Shown: positions 44,414 to 56,896 of the stretch, piece by piece
Layout of the letters: each line of letters starts with the position of its first letter
Numbering within the stretch: the stretch's first letter is position 1
DNA from: Azospirillum isscasi
GTDB lineage: Bacteria; Pseudomonadota; Alphaproteobacteria; Azospirillales; Azospirillaceae
Direction of reading: 5' to 3'
DNA: 64,000 nt
NCBI RefSeq assembly: GCF_030849505.1
Contig: NZ_JAUJFI010000006.1
Span: 16,978 to 80,977 of the forward strand
Made by a program: the position numbers and the translations under genes
Notes under the pieces: generated by a model
What the model was told of the DNA's origin: nothing
Seen by the model: only the letters and a program-made list of their open reading frames with translations
Database searches by the model: none

Positions 44414-45010
44414 ATGAGCGAAGAGCAGAACAAGCCCGCCGAAGCCGAGGTGGAACAGAGCGAAGCCGTCCAGGACAAGGACACGGACGCCGCCGGTGCC
44501 GGGGAGCGCGTGGCCCAGCTTGAGGCCGAGGTCGCCAGCCTGAAGGACCAACTCCTGCGTCAGATGGCGGAGGTGGAGAACACCCGCCGCCGCGCCCAGC
44601 GCGACCGCGAGGACGCCAGCAAGTTCGCCGTGTCCAGCTTCGCCAAGGAGCTGGTGACCGTGGCCGACAACCTGCGCCGCGCGCTGGAGGCCGTTCCGGC
44701 GGAGGGCCGCGAGGGCGACGAGCGGCTGAAGGGCCTCGCCGTCGGCGTCGAGGCGACGGAGCGCCAGCTTTTCGCCGCCTTCGAGCGCGCCGGCATCAAG
44801 AAGATCGACCCGACCGGCGAGCTGTTCGACCCGAACTTCCATCAGGTGATGTTCGAGATCGAGAACACCGGCAAGCCCGCCGGCACCGTCGTGCAGGTGC
44901 TGCAGCCCGGCTACACCATCCATGGCCGCCTGCTGCGCGAAGCCATGGTCGGCGTCGCCAAGGCCGGTCCTCACGAAATGGGCGGCCAGCACGTCGATAC
45001 CAAAGCCTGA
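44414..45010 (+). CDS. grpE: DnaK nucleotide-exchange factor GrpE
   Basis: A 198-residue protein from ATG 44414. An acidic, flexible N-terminus leads to a long coiled coil (VAQLEAEVASLKDQLLRQMAEVENTRRRAQRDRED), then the beta domain (DPTGELFDPNFHQVMFEIENTGKPAGTVVQVLQPGYTIHGRLLREAMVGVAK). It releases ADP from DnaK. It probably shares a transcript with hrcA and has its own terminator. Confidence 0.96.
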   Translation: MSEEQNKPAEAEVEQSEAVQDKDTDAAGAGERVAQLEAEVASLKDQLLRQMAEVENTRRRAQRDREDASKFAVSSFAKELVTVADNLRRALEAVPAEGREGDERLKGLAVGVEATERQLFAAFERAGIKKIDPTGELFDPNFHQVMFEIENTGKPAGTVVQVLQPGYTIHGRLLREAMVGVAKAGPHEMGGQHVDTKA

Positions 45011-45059
45011 CCGTTCGGTCCGCGATCAGGCGGTCCATCGCCTGAGCGGCACGTCTTGC

Positions 45060-45095
45060 GGCGGCGCGGCGGCATGGCTCGCCGCGCCGCCTTTT
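45060..45095 (+). terminator. Intrinsic terminator after grpE
   Basis: Perfect 12-bp stem (45060-45071 with 45080-45091), eight-base loop, then TTTT. Confidence 0.92.
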
Positions 45096-45267
45096 ATCAC
45101 CCCGGCCATCCGCCCGGTTCTTTTCCCATGGGCGGCACCGGCCCGTTGATCCTAAGATATCGAAGGACTTGCGCCGAACGGACAGTTCCCCTATTCGAAA
45201 TGGGGAATTTCACGGCGCACAACGAACCGCCTGTTTCAGGCTGCCGCTTTTTCAGGGAACCGGACCC

Positions 45268-45633
45268 GTGCCCAAGAGCATTCTGACCGTCGACGACTCC
45301 AAGACCATCCGCGACATGGTCGCCTTCACGCTGCAGAAGGCCGGCTATGCCGTCACCGAAGCGGCGGACGGCGCCGCCGGTCTGGCCCAGGTCAACCGCC
45401 AGAAGTTCGACTGCATCATCACCGATCTGAACATGCCGGGCATGGACGGTCTGGCCCTGACCCGCGCCATCCGCGGCAGCGCCCTGAACCGCGCGACCCC
45501 CGTCCTGCTGCTGACCACCGAGGCGGACCCCGCCAAGAAGACCGCGGGCCGCGAGGCCGGGGCCACCGGCTGGCTGGTCAAGCCCTTCAACCCGGACAAG
45601 CTGGTCGAGACGGTGAAGAAGGTCTGCCCGTAA
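45268..45633 (+). CDS. Single-domain CheY-like response regulator
   Basis: A 121-residue receiver starting at GTG 45268, after AGGGAA. Key residues are in place: TVDDSKT acidic pair, phospho-accepting Asp 53 in CIITDLNMPGMDG, the Thr in LLLTTEAD, and the Lys in LVKPFNPDK. It has no output domain and resembles stand-alone CheY proteins. No chemotaxis operon is in the window, so its kinase is unknown. It converges with the DUF1848 gene. Confidence 0.92.
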   Translation: MPKSILTVDDSKTIRDMVAFTLQKAGYAVTEAADGAAGLAQVNRQKFDCIITDLNMPGMDGLALTRAIRGSALNRATPVLLLTTEADPAKKTAGREAGATGWLVKPFNPDKLVETVKKVCP

Positions 45634-45668
45634 CCGGGAAGCCGCTGAGACGGCGGGCAAGACTCCGC

Positions 45669-45761
45669 ACGGATTTCACGGATTTTTTCTGAGCTTGCCG
45701 GGTGGTCGTTCCCCGATCGGCCCGCAATGAGGCACGCATCAGGAAAATCCGTGAAATCCGT
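45669..45761. repeat. 18-bp perfect inverted repeat, ACGGATTTCACGG type
   Basis: ACGGATTTCACGGATTTT (45669-45686) and its exact complement (45744-45761) enclose 57 bases between the convergent receiver and DUF1848 genes. Words like this are known as dispersed repeats in many bacteria. Confidence 0.9.
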
Positions 45762-45780
45762 TCCTCAATCCGTGTGATGC

Positions 45781-45804
45781 CTTGTGATTCACCTTGTGAT
45801 TCAC
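45781..45804. repeat. 12-bp exact tandem duplication at the DUF1848 stop
   Basis: CTTGTGATTCAC occurs twice back to back; the second copy overlaps the stop codon of the minus-strand gene. Confidence 0.95.
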
Positions 45805-46682
45805 CCCGCCCGTTCCCGCGGAAACAGGAACTCCCCCTCCGGATCGTGGGCGGCAAAGCGCCGCTGCGCCGTGGCGCGGCTGGCGACGGCGTAACAATAG
45901 ACGCAGCCGTGCGGGCAGGTGTCGTAATCCCCGATGTCCCGGCTTTCCGCGCAAAGGCAGCCGGGCCGGTTGCCCTTCTTCCTCGCCCCGATCGGTCGCC
46001 CGGCCACGTCGGACAGGCGTTGCGCGTCCACGCAGCGGGCCGGCGCCGTGCCGGGAACGCCGGCCAGTTCCGGCTGGGTGCAGAGCGTCAGGGCCATGCC
46101 ATGCTCCGCGGCGATGCCGGCCAGATCGGCCAGCAGGGCGCGCTTCTCCTCCGGCTCCGGATCGCGCCAGGGCAGACCGGCGGCGTCCAGGTTGCGCGCC
46201 GTCTTGCGGTAGGGCTGGAGGAAGGACACCACCGCCTCGTCGGTCAGGCCGCGCAGCCGTCCGGCCAGCCGGGCGAAGGTTTCGCGGTGCCAGGACGGCG
46301 GCGTGGCGTCTGCCGTCACGATGGGGTCGTAGCGCCACACGGCGGCGCGCGGCCCCCAGCGGCCGCGCAGCCGGGCCATGTGCTCCACCGCGCGGTCCGC
46401 CTCGGGGACGGAGCGTTCCAGGGCACCCGGCAGGCCGGTGACGCTGTACTGCACCACGAAGGGAAAGCCGCGCCCGGACACCTCGTCCAGCGCCGGCAGG
46501 AAGGGGCCGAGATTCTTGGTCCAGAAGACGAAGCCGTCCACCTCCGCGCGGGTCAGGCCGATGCGGTGGGTCTGGCCGCCGTAGGGGTTGACCATGCGGC
46601 AGTGTCCGGCCTCCAGCCGGTTGAGGAACCAGCGCCCGTAAAAGGCGGGAATGTCCGTCTTGTAGCTGGCGGAAACGATCAT
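45801..46682 (-). CDS. DUF1848 family protein with C-terminal cysteine cluster
   Basis: A 293-residue protein matching the DUF1848 pattern: VSASYKTDIPAFYGRWFLNRLEAG, VDGFVFWTKNLGPFLPALDEV, WRYDPIV and LGIA-type helices. The C-terminus has CLCAESRDIGDYDTCPHGCVYCYAV, a cysteine set with the CxxGCxYCYA look of iron-sulfur proteins such as the spore photoproduct lyase or radical SAM enzymes, though placed at the C-terminus. Function unknown. Confidence 0.85.
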   Translation of the reverse strand: MIVSASYKTDIPAFYGRWFLNRLEAGHCRMVNPYGGQTHRIGLTRAEVDGFVFWTKNLGPFLPALDEVSGRGFPFVVQYSVTGLPGALERSVPEADRAVEHMARLRGRWGPRAAVWRYDPIVTADATPPSWHRETFARLAGRLRGLTDEAVVSFLQPYRKTARNLDAAGLPWRDPEPEEKRALLADLAGIAAEHGMALTLCTQPELAGVPGTAPARCVDAQRLSDVAGRPIGARKKGNRPGCLCAESRDIGDYDTCPHGCVYCYAVASRATAQRRFAAHDPEGEFLFPRERAG

Positions 46683-46776
46683 CGCCGGACCATGGTGGCT
46701 CGGCGGACCGCGATCAAGGCTGGATTCGCAAACGCTTCGGCCTAAAGTGCCGGTTCAGGACGAGGGGGAGGATGCC

Positions 46777-47295
46777 GTGACGGGTGGACAGGACGGCCAC
46801 AACAGCGTGGGCAACGATGGGGGCCACAGCGTGGAATGGGACGGGCTGGTGCGGTTCCGGCTGCCGGATGGCTGGCGCGCCGACGTGGAGGAGCACGAGG
46901 GCCACGCCGTCGCGGCCTTCCACCCGCCGGCGCCGGCGGGCGGCGTGCTGCGGCTGGTCACCGACCGGGTGGCGCCGAAGGACGGGCCGGACGGCGTCGT
47001 GGCGGTCCTGCGCGAGATGGCGCTGCGGTTCGTGCGCCCCGACGACCAGCGGGCCAGCGACCGCACCGTGGAGCCCTGGGGCGACGACGGCGTGCTGGCG
47101 CAGGCGGTGATGGTGACGGAGGAGGATGGCCGGACCGACGCCCATTATCTCTGGCTGGTCGGGGCGGAGCGGGTCGGAAAGGCGGCGGCGGCCATGTTCA
47201 GCTACCGCCTGCCCATGGTCATGGACGGGGACGAATCCTGCGCCGGCACGCTGGCCCTTCTCGACCGGGCCATCCGCGACGCCGAAATCCTGTAG
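46777..47295 (+). CDS. Hypothetical protein, 172 residues
   Basis: GTG 46777 is preferred over GTG 46747 because GGGGGAGG sits six bases before it. The product is a small soluble alpha/beta protein (VEWDGLVRFRLPDGWRADVEEHEGHAVAAFHPP, then SYRLPMVMDGDESCAGTLALLDRAIRDAEIL) resembling type VI secretion- or stress-linked one-domain proteins in layout only; no family is assigned. A terminator follows. Confidence 0.7.
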   Translation: MTGGQDGHNSVGNDGGHSVEWDGLVRFRLPDGWRADVEEHEGHAVAAFHPPAPAGGVLRLVTDRVAPKDGPDGVVAVLREMALRFVRPDDQRASDRTVEPWGDDGVLAQAVMVTEEDGRTDAHYLWLVGAERVGKAAAAMFSYRLPMVMDGDESCAGTLALLDRAIRDAEIL

Positions 47296-47300
47296 GCTAC

Positions 47301-47326
47301 AGGCCCCGGAAACAGGCCCCGGAAAC
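47301..47326. repeat. 13-bp exact tandem duplication
   Basis: AGGCCCCGGAAAC occurs twice back to back between the hypothetical gene stop and its terminator. Confidence 0.95.
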
Positions 47327-47330
47327 AGGA

Positions 47331-47357
47331 AAGCCGCCCCATCGAGGGCGGCTTTTT
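47331..47357 (+). terminator. Intrinsic terminator after the 172-residue hypothetical gene
   Basis: AAGCCGCCC pairs with GGGCGGCTT, six-base loop, followed by a T-run. Confidence 0.9.
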
Positions 47358-47403
47358 CTTGTCCGGTGTTCCCGCACCGGACAAACCCGTCGGCAAGAGG
47401 CCG

Positions 47404-47607
47404 TCAGCAGTGACCGGCGCCGCCGGACATCAGGGCCTTCAACTGCGCCGCCTTCGGATCGAAGGCCATGGCCGCCTCCTCCGCCGCCATGGCGGCCAGG
47501 CTGATGAAGCGCGCCAGATCGTCCAGGTCGCACTTCGTCGCGTCGTCCATAAGGCTGTCGAGGCAGGACTTGATGGCCAGAGCCATGTCGCGCCGTTCGT
47601 CCATCAT
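47404..47607 (-). CDS. Small hypothetical protein, 67 residues
   Basis: Two consecutive ATG codons (47607, 47604) follow GGGGGAT. The protein is methionine- and alanine-rich and helical (MMDERRDMALAIKSCLDSLMDD, DDLARFISLAAMAAEEAAMAF), ending SGGAGHC. No family is recognised. It converges with the preceding hypothetical gene and is divergent from dnaK. Confidence 0.6.
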   Translation of the reverse strand: MMDERRDMALAIKSCLDSLMDDATKCDLDDLARFISLAAMAAEEAAMAFDPKAAQLKALMSGGAGHC

Positions 47608-48157
47608 CTTGATCCCCCATGGAATACTGCACACGGTCCCGCTTCGGGAAGCCATGCCTGCGAACAAGAGCGGCCCCCTTACCACCGATGGATATATCAT
47701 ATTTCCTTGGTGTCTCCACTATTAGAATCTTGGGACAACAAAGAAACAGGGCAACCGGCAATTGATTGCGCGCATGAATGCACACCATTACTTGTTAATG
47801 AAAAGTTAACATGGCCGGAATGCGGGGGTTTTGCTTGTGTTAAAGTCCTGTAACAGAGCGCTTTCCGCCATCCTGGTGGGGTGAGGGGGCGTCCTTGCAC
47901 GCCTTATGCTTTTGAATACCCCGGTATTCACTTGCGGCGCGAAGCCGCGGGCGCGACGATATGCCCCGGCGTGCGCGTCACCTTTCGGCCTTTTGACGGT
48001 TGGCTGCATGACCAGGGCGTTGCAGCCCGAAACGCACCTGCCTATATCTCCGGCGACAGACGTGATCCCACCCAACCGTTCCACCGACCCCAAGGGGATC
48101 GCGGCGGTGCCGGACCATACGGGCCGCCACGCATCTGCCGAACAACAGAGGCTGAAC
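47608..48157. other. 550-bp spacer upstream of dnaK, with AT-rich patch
   Basis: No convincing gene. About 47690-47860 is unusually AT-rich for this genome and has several promoter-like words, plus GTTAA-TGAAAA-GTTAAC. A candidate RpoH promoter lies at 48020-48047. No CIRCE element is seen. The dnaK frame continues open upstream to 47906 but lacks family similarity there. Confidence 0.6.
48020..48047 (+). promoter_or_regulatory. Candidate RpoH (sigma-32) heat-shock promoter for dnaK
   Basis: TTGCAG (48020-48025) and CCTATAT (48041-48047) are 15 bases apart, similar to the CTTG and CYTATNT boxes of alphaproteobacterial heat-shock promoters. It is about 110 bases before the dnaK ATG. Confidence 0.55.
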
Positions 48158-50077
<1,920 letters not shown>

Positions 50078-50086
50078 GCGTTCGGA

Positions 50087-50126
50087 ACCGGAGGCAATCG
50101 TTGGGCAGCCGCCCGTTGCCTCCGGT
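50087..50126 (+). terminator. Hairpin between dnaK and dnaJ
   Basis: ACCGGAGGCAA (50087-50097) pairs perfectly with 50116-50126. There is no T-run, so it may be a partial terminator or a processing site setting the dnaK:dnaJ ratio. Confidence 0.6.
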
Positions 50127-50238
50127 GTCACAGCCGGGAGAACCCGGCGCCATGCAGTATCGTCCGGCCCGTCATCCTTCCTGCGGTGGCGGGCCGGAGA
50201 TATGCTTGGTCTATTGTATGTGAAGGCGGTCGGGGCCC

Positions 50239-51384
50239 ATGGCGAAACAGGACTATTACGAGCTGCTCGGGGTGGCGAAGGGCGCCAGCGCGGACGAGAT
50301 CAAAAAAGCGTACCGCAAGATGGCGATGCAGTATCACCCGGACCGCAACCAGGGTGACAAGGACGCCGAGCACAAGTTCAAGGAAATCAGCGAAGCCTAC
50401 GAGGTTCTGAAGGACGAGCAGAAGCGCGCGGCCTACGACCGCTTCGGCCACGGTGCCTTCGAGAACGGGCGCGGCGGGGCCGGCGGCGGCTTCGGCGGCT
50501 TCGATTTCGGCGGCGGCGGCGGATTCGCCGACATCTTCGACGAGATGTTCGGGGAATTCATGGGCGGGCGCCGTGGTGGCGGCGGCGGCGCGTCGGGCCG
50601 CGGCCAGGACCTGCGCTACAATCTGGAGATCGGGCTGGAGGAAGCCTTCAAGGGCACCACGGCCAACGTCCGCGTCCCAAGCACCGTCGCCTGCGACGGC
50701 TGCAACGGCTCCGGCGCGGCGGCGGGGACCCAGCCGGTCACCTGCCCGACCTGCCAGGGCCACGGCAAGGTGCGCGCCCAGCAGGGCTTCTTCACCATCG
50801 AACGCACCTGCCCGGCCTGCCACGGCCAGGGCCGCGTCATCAAGGACCCCTGCAAAAGCTGCGGCGGCGCCGGGCGCCTGCGCAAGGAGAAGACCCTTCA
50901 GGTCAACATCCCCGCGGGCGTGGAGGACGGCACCCGCATCCGTCTGGCCGGCGAGGGCGAGGCGGGCTTGCGCGGCGCGCCGCCGGGCGACCTCTACATC
51001 TTCCTGGCCATCGCGCCGCACCCGATCTTCCAGCGCGATAGCGCCAACATCCACTGCCGGGTGCCGATCCCCATGACCACCGCGGCGCTGGGCGGCACGG
51101 TGGAGGTGCCGACCATCGAGGGCAGCCGCACCAAGGTGACGGTCCCGCCCGGCACCCAGTCCGGCCACCAGTTCCGCATCAAGGGCAAGGGCATGTCGGT
51201 GCTGCGCAGCCAGCAGCGCGGCGACATGTACATCCAGGCCGTCGTCGAGACTCCGGTCAACCTCACCAAGAAGCAGCAGGAGCTTCTGCGCGAGTTCGAC
51301 AACGCCGGCAAGGAAGGCTCCCACCCGCAGTCCGAAGGCTTCTTCGCCAAGGTGAAGGAACTTTGGGAGGACCTGAAGGACTGA
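50239..51384 (+). CDS. dnaJ: Chaperone protein DnaJ (Hsp40)
   Basis: A 381-residue type I DnaJ. J domain with HPD in [11 protein letters not shown]; Gly/Phe region ([29 protein letters not shown]); four zinc motifs ([32 protein letters not shown]); C-terminal client-binding domains. It stimulates DnaK ATPase. A strong terminator follows. Confidence 0.98.
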   Translation: MAKQDYYELLGVAKGASADEIKKAYRKMAMQYHPDRNQGDKDAEHKFKEISEAYEVLKDEQKRAAYDRFGHGAFENGRGGAGGGFGGFDFGGGGGFADIFDEMFGEFMGGRRGGGGGASGRGQDLRYNLEIGLEEAFKGTTANVRVPSTVACDGCNGSGAAAGTQPVTCPTCQGHGKVRAQQGFFTIERTCPACHGQGRVIKDPCKSCGGAGRLRKEKTLQVNIPAGVEDGTRIRLAGEGEAGLRGAPPGDLYIFLAIAPHPIFQRDSANIHCRVPIPMTTAALGGTVEVPTIEGSRTKVTVPPGTQSGHQFRIKGKGMSVLRSQQRGDMYIQAVVETPVNLTKKQQELLREFDNAGKEGSHPQSEGFFAKVKELWEDLKD

Positions 51385-51414
51385 GCGTTTTCCATCCGCT
51401 TTGACCGCAGGAAG

Positions 51415-51443
51415 AAGGCCCGGCCCGCCGCCGGGCCTTTTTT
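51415..51443 (+). terminator. Intrinsic terminator after dnaJ
   Basis: AAGGCCCGG pairs with CCGGGCCTT around a GC-rich loop, followed by six T. Confidence 0.92.
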
Positions 51444-51620
51444 CATGTGTCCCGCGTGCTTTTGCCCCAGTGGTATGACCAATCCGGCGTTGACAGGGAC
51501 GGATTGCGGGAAGAATGTCCCTACAATTCGCATGCAAATGCGCAGGCGCCACAGGCCGCGCCACATACGCACGTATCCTTGGAAATCACAGCAAATGCCG
51601 TTGCCGATGGGGGGCATCGC

Positions 51621-52805
51621 GTGTATCAACAAGCGCTTAACCTCCTCAGGCAGTTCGCGGAGAGGGCATTCCAGGCGGTGAGCGGCGATCTCTCCTTCGA
51701 GCAACTGCGCGACCTGATGCATCCGGGTGGACACACCCCGATCATCCAGCGTCGCCGGGCCGTGCTGATCCATTCCCGCGTCCGGATGGTCGCGGCGGTC
51801 TTCGCCGTGCTGACGCCGCTGTGGATCGTCATCGACGTCTTCATCTTCCCCTGGCCGCTGTGGGGCTATCTGGCCGGGCTGCGTTTGGTCTCCAGCTTCG
51901 CCTTCGGCGCGCTGGCGCTGGGCTACCGGATCTGCGACGACATGGGCAGCGCGTGGCGCGGGCTGGCCCTGCTGCTGGCGGTGCCCACGATCTTCTTCCT
52001 CGCCTCTCACCCCATGCTGAACGAGGACATGATCGCGGGAAGCGCGCTCGCGGTGGCCGCCGGCTACGCCTTCCTGCCCTTCGTGATGGTGGCGGGGCTC
52101 AGCGTCTTCCCGCTGACCGCGATGGAGGGGCTGGCCTTCGCGACGCCGATGCTGCTGGCCCATATGCTGGCCGGCGTCTACGGCTCGCTGGTCTTCCCCT
52201 TCCCCTCCTATCTGGGCGCCCTGTGGCTGCTGGTGCTCATCATGGTGGTGGCGACGCTGGCGGCGATGAGCCAGTTGCACTTCATGATGGCCCTGGTCGA
52301 TCAGGCGTCGCACGACGGGCTGACCGGCGCCTTCTCCCGCCGCATCGGCGAGGAGCTGCTGCGGCTCCAGTTCGCGCACGCCCAGCGGTCGGAGCACCCG
52401 CTGGCCGTGGTCTTCTTTGATCTGGACAATTTCAAGTCGATCAACGACCGCTTCGGCCACGACCAGGGCGACAAGCAGTTGGGGCGGGCGGCGGAGGCCA
52501 TCCGCGCCATGCTGCGCCAGTCCGACGTGCTGGTGCGCTGGGGCGGGGAGGAGTTCGTGGTCATCATGCCCAACACCCCCCGCGAGGGCGCCCTGACCGC
52601 GGTGGAGCGGCTGCACGAGCGGGGGTTCGGCAAGCGCCCGGACGGGATTCCCCAGACCGCCAGCATCGGCGTGGCCGAATACATCCACGACCGCCCGGCG
52701 GACTGGGAAAAGCTGGTCGATCTGGCCGACCAGCGCATGTACGCCGCCAAGCAGACCGGCAAGAACCGGATCGTCGCCGACGACCGCGTCCCCGAACCGG
52801 CCTGA
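51621..52805 (+). CDS. Membrane GGDEF diguanylate cyclase
   Basis: About 394 residues from GTG 51621 (GGGGGG before it); the open frame continues to 51447. The N-terminal half has five to six hydrophobic segments ([21 protein letters not shown] onwards), forming a membrane sensor. The GGDEF domain has [30 protein letters not shown] and active-site WGGEEF; RxxD (RQSD) sits five residues earlier, an intact I-site. It makes c-di-GMP. Signal unknown. It is the second cyclase in this window. Confidence 0.9.
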   Translation: MYQQALNLLRQFAERAFQAVSGDLSFEQLRDLMHPGGHTPIIQRRRAVLIHSRVRMVAAVFAVLTPLWIVIDVFIFPWPLWGYLAGLRLVSSFAFGALALGYRICDDMGSAWRGLALLLAVPTIFFLASHPMLNEDMIAGSALAVAAGYAFLPFVMVAGLSVFPLTAMEGLAFATPMLLAHMLAGVYGSLVFPFPSYLGALWLLVLIMVVATLAAMSQLHFMMALVDQASHDGLTGAFSRRIGEELLRLQFAHAQRSEHPLAVVFFDLDNFKSINDRFGHDQGDKQLGRAAEAIRAMLRQSDVLVRWGGEEFVVIMPNTPREGALTAVERLHERGFGKRPDGIPQTASIGVAEYIHDRPADWEKLVDLADQRMYAAKQTGKNRIVADDRVPEPA

Positions 52806-52821
52806 CGCCGGTTCCCTTTCC

Positions 52822-52858
52822 CAGTCGTTGCCCTCAGTCGTTGCCCTCAGTCGTTGCG
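52822..52858. repeat. 13-bp tandem repeat, three copies, at the permease stop codon
   Basis: CAGTCGTTGCCCT at 52822 and 52835, then a partial third at 52848. It spans the stop codon of the minus-strand YbbP-type gene, so alternative copies would all end in the same residues. Confidence 0.92.
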
Positions 52859-55372
52859 CAGCAGCGGGGCGGAGGGCTGGCCGAGCGCCCGCCACGTCCC
52901 CAGGAAGCCGAAGGCCAGCGTGATGGCGGTGCTGAGCAGGGCGGTGGTCAGCACAGCGGACGGCAGGAAGGTCCAGTCCCAGCGCATCAGGAAGGTCATC
53001 ACCGCCCAGGCCGTGACGGTGCCGATGACCCCGGCGATGGCCGCGGTCAGGATGCCGAGAAGCCCGTATTCCAGCAGGAACGCCTTCAGCACGTCGGCCC
53101 GCGTGGCGCCCAGCACCTTCAGCACCACCGCGTCGTAGACCCGGCGGCGGTGCCCGGCGGCGACGGCGCCGGCCAGCACCAGCGTGCCGGCGGCCAGCGT
53201 GATGCCCGCGGTGATGCGCACCGCCGTGCCGATGTGGCCCAGCATGGTGCCCACCGTGTCCAGCGCGTCCTTCACCCGCACCAGCGTCACGTTGGGGAAG
53301 CGTTGCAGGACGGAGCGCTGCACCTCCGGCTCCGCCGCCGGGGTGCTGCGGATGGTGGCGATCCAGGTCTGCGGCGCGCGCTCCAGCGTGCCGGGCGCGA
53401 AGACCAGGGCGAAGTTGATGGCCAGCGTCGAGAAGTCGGCGGCGCGCACGTTGGCGACCTTCGCCTCGATGGTGCGGCCCAGGATGTTGACGCCCATGAC
53501 CGCGCCGGGACCGATGCCGAAGGCGCTCGCCACATTCTGGTGGATGGAGATCAGCGGCGCGCCCTTGTAATCCTCCGGCCACCAGGAGCCGGCGACGATC
53601 TCCGAATGCTCGGGCAGTTTGGCGGAATAGGTCACCCCGCGGTCGCCGGACAGCACCCAGGACTGCTCGGGGTTGATCAGCGCCTTCTCCGCCGGCTGGC
53701 CGTCCACCGTCTCGATCCGCCCGCGCAAGCTGGGCACCGCCTCGAACCCGCTGGTGCCGGGCAGGGCGGTGACCATCCGCTTCAGCGGCTCGAACTGGTC
53801 GGGCTGGATGTCCACGAAGAAGAAGCTGGGCGCGTCCTTGGGGATCGTCTCGTTGACCCGGCGGGAGAAGTTGCCCTCGATCAGCGCGATGGCGACCAGC
53901 ACCGTCAGGCCGAGGCCGAGCGACAGCACCACCGCCCCGGTCGGGTTGCCGGGCCGGTGCAGGTTGGCGAGCGCCAGCCGCAGCCCCGGACGGCGCGGGC
54001 GTCCCGCCGCCGCGGCCCCGCGCACCACCAGCCAGGCCGCCATGCGGAAGGCGATGAAGGTGGCGATGGAGCCGCCGACGAACCAGGCGGCGAACATCTT
54101 GTTGTGGGCGGTGGCGACGGCCAGCCCGGCCAGCGCGGCGACGGTCAGCGCCATCGCCCCCAGATAGACCGCCCGCGGGCGTCCCCCGGCGGGCGCCACC
54201 ACGTCGCGGAACTGCGCCGCCGCCGGCACCTCCCGCGCGCGGCCCAGCGGCCACAGCGAGAAGGTCAGGGCGGTCAGCAGCCCGTAGAGCGCGGCCAGGG
54301 CCAGCGCGCCCGGATAGACGCCGATCCGGACGGGGACCGGCAGCACCGAATCGAGCAGCGACCCCAGCCCCAGCGGCGCCAGCGCGCCCAGCAGCAGCCC
54401 CAGCAGGATGCCCAGCCCCGACAGCGCCAGGATTTGCAGCAGATAGACCTTGAAGACCAGATCCCCCGGCGCGCCCAGGCATTTCAGCGTGGCGATGGTG
54501 CGGGCGCGCGAATCGAGATGGCTGCGCACCGCGTTGCCCACCCCGACCCCGCCGACCAGCAGGGCGGTCAGCCCGACCAGCGTCAGGAACAGGGTCATGC
54601 GGTCGATGAAGCGCTCGATCTGCGGGGAGGCGTTGGTGAAGTCGCGGACCCGCCAGCCGGCATCGGGGAAGCGCTCGCGCAGCCGGTCCTGCCACGCCGC
54701 CACGTCGGTGCCCGGCGGCAGGGCCAGCTTGGCGGTCCAATAGACGATGCTGCCGGGCTGGAGCAGGCCGGTGCCCTCCAGCGCCGGCAGGCCGACCATC
54801 ACCCGCGGCCCCAGCGAGAAGGCGCCGTTGGAGGCGCGGTCCGGCTCCCGCGTCAGGACGCCGCGGACGGCGAATTCGCCTTCGCCCAGCCGCAGCGTGT
54901 CGCCGGTCTTCAGCCCCAGCCGGTCGAGCAGCCCGTCCTCGACCAGCGCGCCCCAGCGCCCGTCGCGGTTGGCGAGCGCCGTGTGCAGGTCGCCCTCCGG
55001 CGTCAGGGCCACCGTGCCGTAGAGCGGGTAGACGCCGTCCACCGCCTTCAGCTCCACCAGCGTGGACCGCTGGTCGTCGGCGGAGCGGGCCATGGCGCGC
55101 ATCTCCACCGACTGCGACAGGCGCCCGGCCTGCTCCAGATAGACGCGCTGTCCGTCGGTTGGGGGTGTGTAGATCTGCCGCAGCGCGACATCGCCGCCCA
55201 GGATGGCCCGCCCGTCCGCCTGCAGACCCGACAGGACGCCGCCGGACACGGAATTGACCGCCGCGATGGCGGCAACGCCCAAAGTCAGACAGGCAAGGAA
55301 GATGCGGAACCCCTTCAGCCCTCCGCGCAGCTCGCGGCGGGCCAGACGGAAGGCAAGGGCGAGGTCGGTCAT
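52847..55372 (-). CDS. ABC transporter permease, FtsX-like (YbbP type)
   Basis: An 841-residue polytopic protein from ATG 55372. It begins with a TM segment after [13 protein letters not shown] ([22 protein letters not shown]), followed by a large periplasmic domain, and has paired FtsX domains: [26 protein letters not shown] near 270-400 and a second near 730-835, matching the YbbP size and layout. With the YbbA-type ATPase it may move lipids or lipoprotein-linked material; the real role is not established. It lies 65 bases after the ATPase gene. Confidence 0.88.
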   Translation of the reverse strand: MTDLALAFRLARRELRGGLKGFRIFLACLTLGVAAIAAVNSVSGGVLSGLQADGRAILGGDVALRQIYTPPTDGQRVYLEQAGRLSQSVEMRAMARSADDQRSTLVELKAVDGVYPLYGTVALTPEGDLHTALANRDGRWGALVEDGLLDRLGLKTGDTLRLGEGEFAVRGVLTREPDRASNGAFSLGPRVMVGLPALEGTGLLQPGSIVYWTAKLALPPGTDVAAWQDRLRERFPDAGWRVRDFTNASPQIERFIDRMTLFLTLVGLTALLVGGVGVGNAVRSHLDSRARTIATLKCLGAPGDLVFKVYLLQILALSGLGILLGLLLGALAPLGLGSLLDSVLPVPVRIGVYPGALALAALYGLLTALTFSLWPLGRAREVPAAAQFRDVVAPAGGRPRAVYLGAMALTVAALAGLAVATAHNKMFAAWFVGGSIATFIAFRMAAWLVVRGAAAAGRPRRPGLRLALANLHRPGNPTGAVVLSLGLGLTVLVAIALIEGNFSRRVNETIPKDAPSFFFVDIQPDQFEPLKRMVTALPGTSGFEAVPSLRGRIETVDGQPAEKALINPEQSWVLSGDRGVTYSAKLPEHSEIVAGSWWPEDYKGAPLISIHQNVASAFGIGPGAVMGVNILGRTIEAKVANVRAADFSTLAINFALVFAPGTLERAPQTWIATIRSTPAAEPEVQRSVLQRFPNVTLVRVKDALDTVGTMLGHIGTAVRITAGITLAAGTLVLAGAVAAGHRRRVYDAVVLKVLGATRADVLKAFLLEYGLLGILTAAIAGVIGTVTAWAVMTFLMRWDWTFLPSAVLTTALLSTAITLAFGFLGTWRALGQPSAPLLRND

Positions 55373-55437
55373 GGGTGCGTCCGGCGGGGTGTGTGGGGGG
55401 TGTGGGTGGGGTGTGGTCGTGTCGGGCCCCCGAACGC

Positions 55438-56178
<741 letters not shown>

Positions 56179-56218
56179 GCGTCTCTGGAACGGGCGGGAA
56201 AACCTTTCGCCATATGGC

Positions 56219-56890
56219 ATGGTGCGCCGCCATTTCAACATGGCCCTCGTCAGGACGGGGCTGGCCGCCCTCGCCGCCCTTGCGGGTGTGGGCGTGACGG
56301 CGCCTGCCCTTGCGGAGAAGGGGCCTTTCACCCTGCTCGCGCTCGGCGACAGCCTGACCGCCGGCTACGGCCTGCCCGAAGCGCAGTCCTTCACCGTTCA
56401 GTTGCAGTCCGCGCTGCGGGCGAAGGGCTACGGCGTGACCGTCGTCAACGCCGGCGTGTCGGGCGACACCACGGCGGGCGGGTTGTCGCGGCTCGACTGG
56501 GCGCTGGCCGACCGGCCGGACGCCGTGCTGGTGGAACTGGGGGCGAACGACATGCTGCGCGGGCTTGATCCCGCCGCGGCGCGCGCCAACCTGGACGCCA
56601 TCCTGAAGCGGCTGACCGGCGAGAAGCTGCCCGTACTCCTCGCCGGGATGTACGCATCGCCCAGCCTGGGGCGCGCGTACAGCGAACGCTTCAACGCCAT
56701 CTACCCGGATCTGGCCGGCACGTACAACGTACAGCTCTATCCGTTCTTTCTGGACGGCGTGGCGGCGGACGCCGCGCTGAACCAGCCGGACGGCATCCAC
56801 CCCAACGCGGCCGGCGTGAAGGTGATCGTGGAGCGCATCGCGCCCCACGTCGCCCGCCTTCTGGACGGCATCGCCAAGAACGGAGGCTGA
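56219..56890 (+). CDS. tesA: Arylesterase / GDSL lipase (TesA-like)
   Basis: About 223 residues from ATG 56219; ATG 56177 or 56240 are alternatives. A signal peptide (LVRTGLAALAALAGVGVTAPALA) leads to a periplasmic SGNH fold: LLALGDSLTAGYGL (nucleophile Ser), VNAGVSGDTTAG (Gly), ELGANDMLRG (Asn) and QPDGIHPN (Asp-His). It hydrolyses short acyl esters or thioesters. The divergent tesA and ybbA-ybbP arrangement is known in proteobacteria. FIST gene follows after six bases. Confidence 0.9.
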   Translation: MVRRHFNMALVRTGLAALAALAGVGVTAPALAEKGPFTLLALGDSLTAGYGLPEAQSFTVQLQSALRAKGYGVTVVNAGVSGDTTAGGLSRLDWALADRPDAVLVELGANDMLRGLDPAAARANLDAILKRLTGEKLPVLLAGMYASPSLGRAYSERFNAIYPDLAGTYNVQLYPFFLDGVAADAALNQPDGIHPNAAGVKVIVERIAPHVARLLDGIAKNGG

Positions 56891-56896
56891 AGACCC

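Noticed and set aside
45130..45160. Sigma-54 promoter upstream of the CheY-like gene
   Set aside because: GGCAC is present but the -12 element is not at the right distance.
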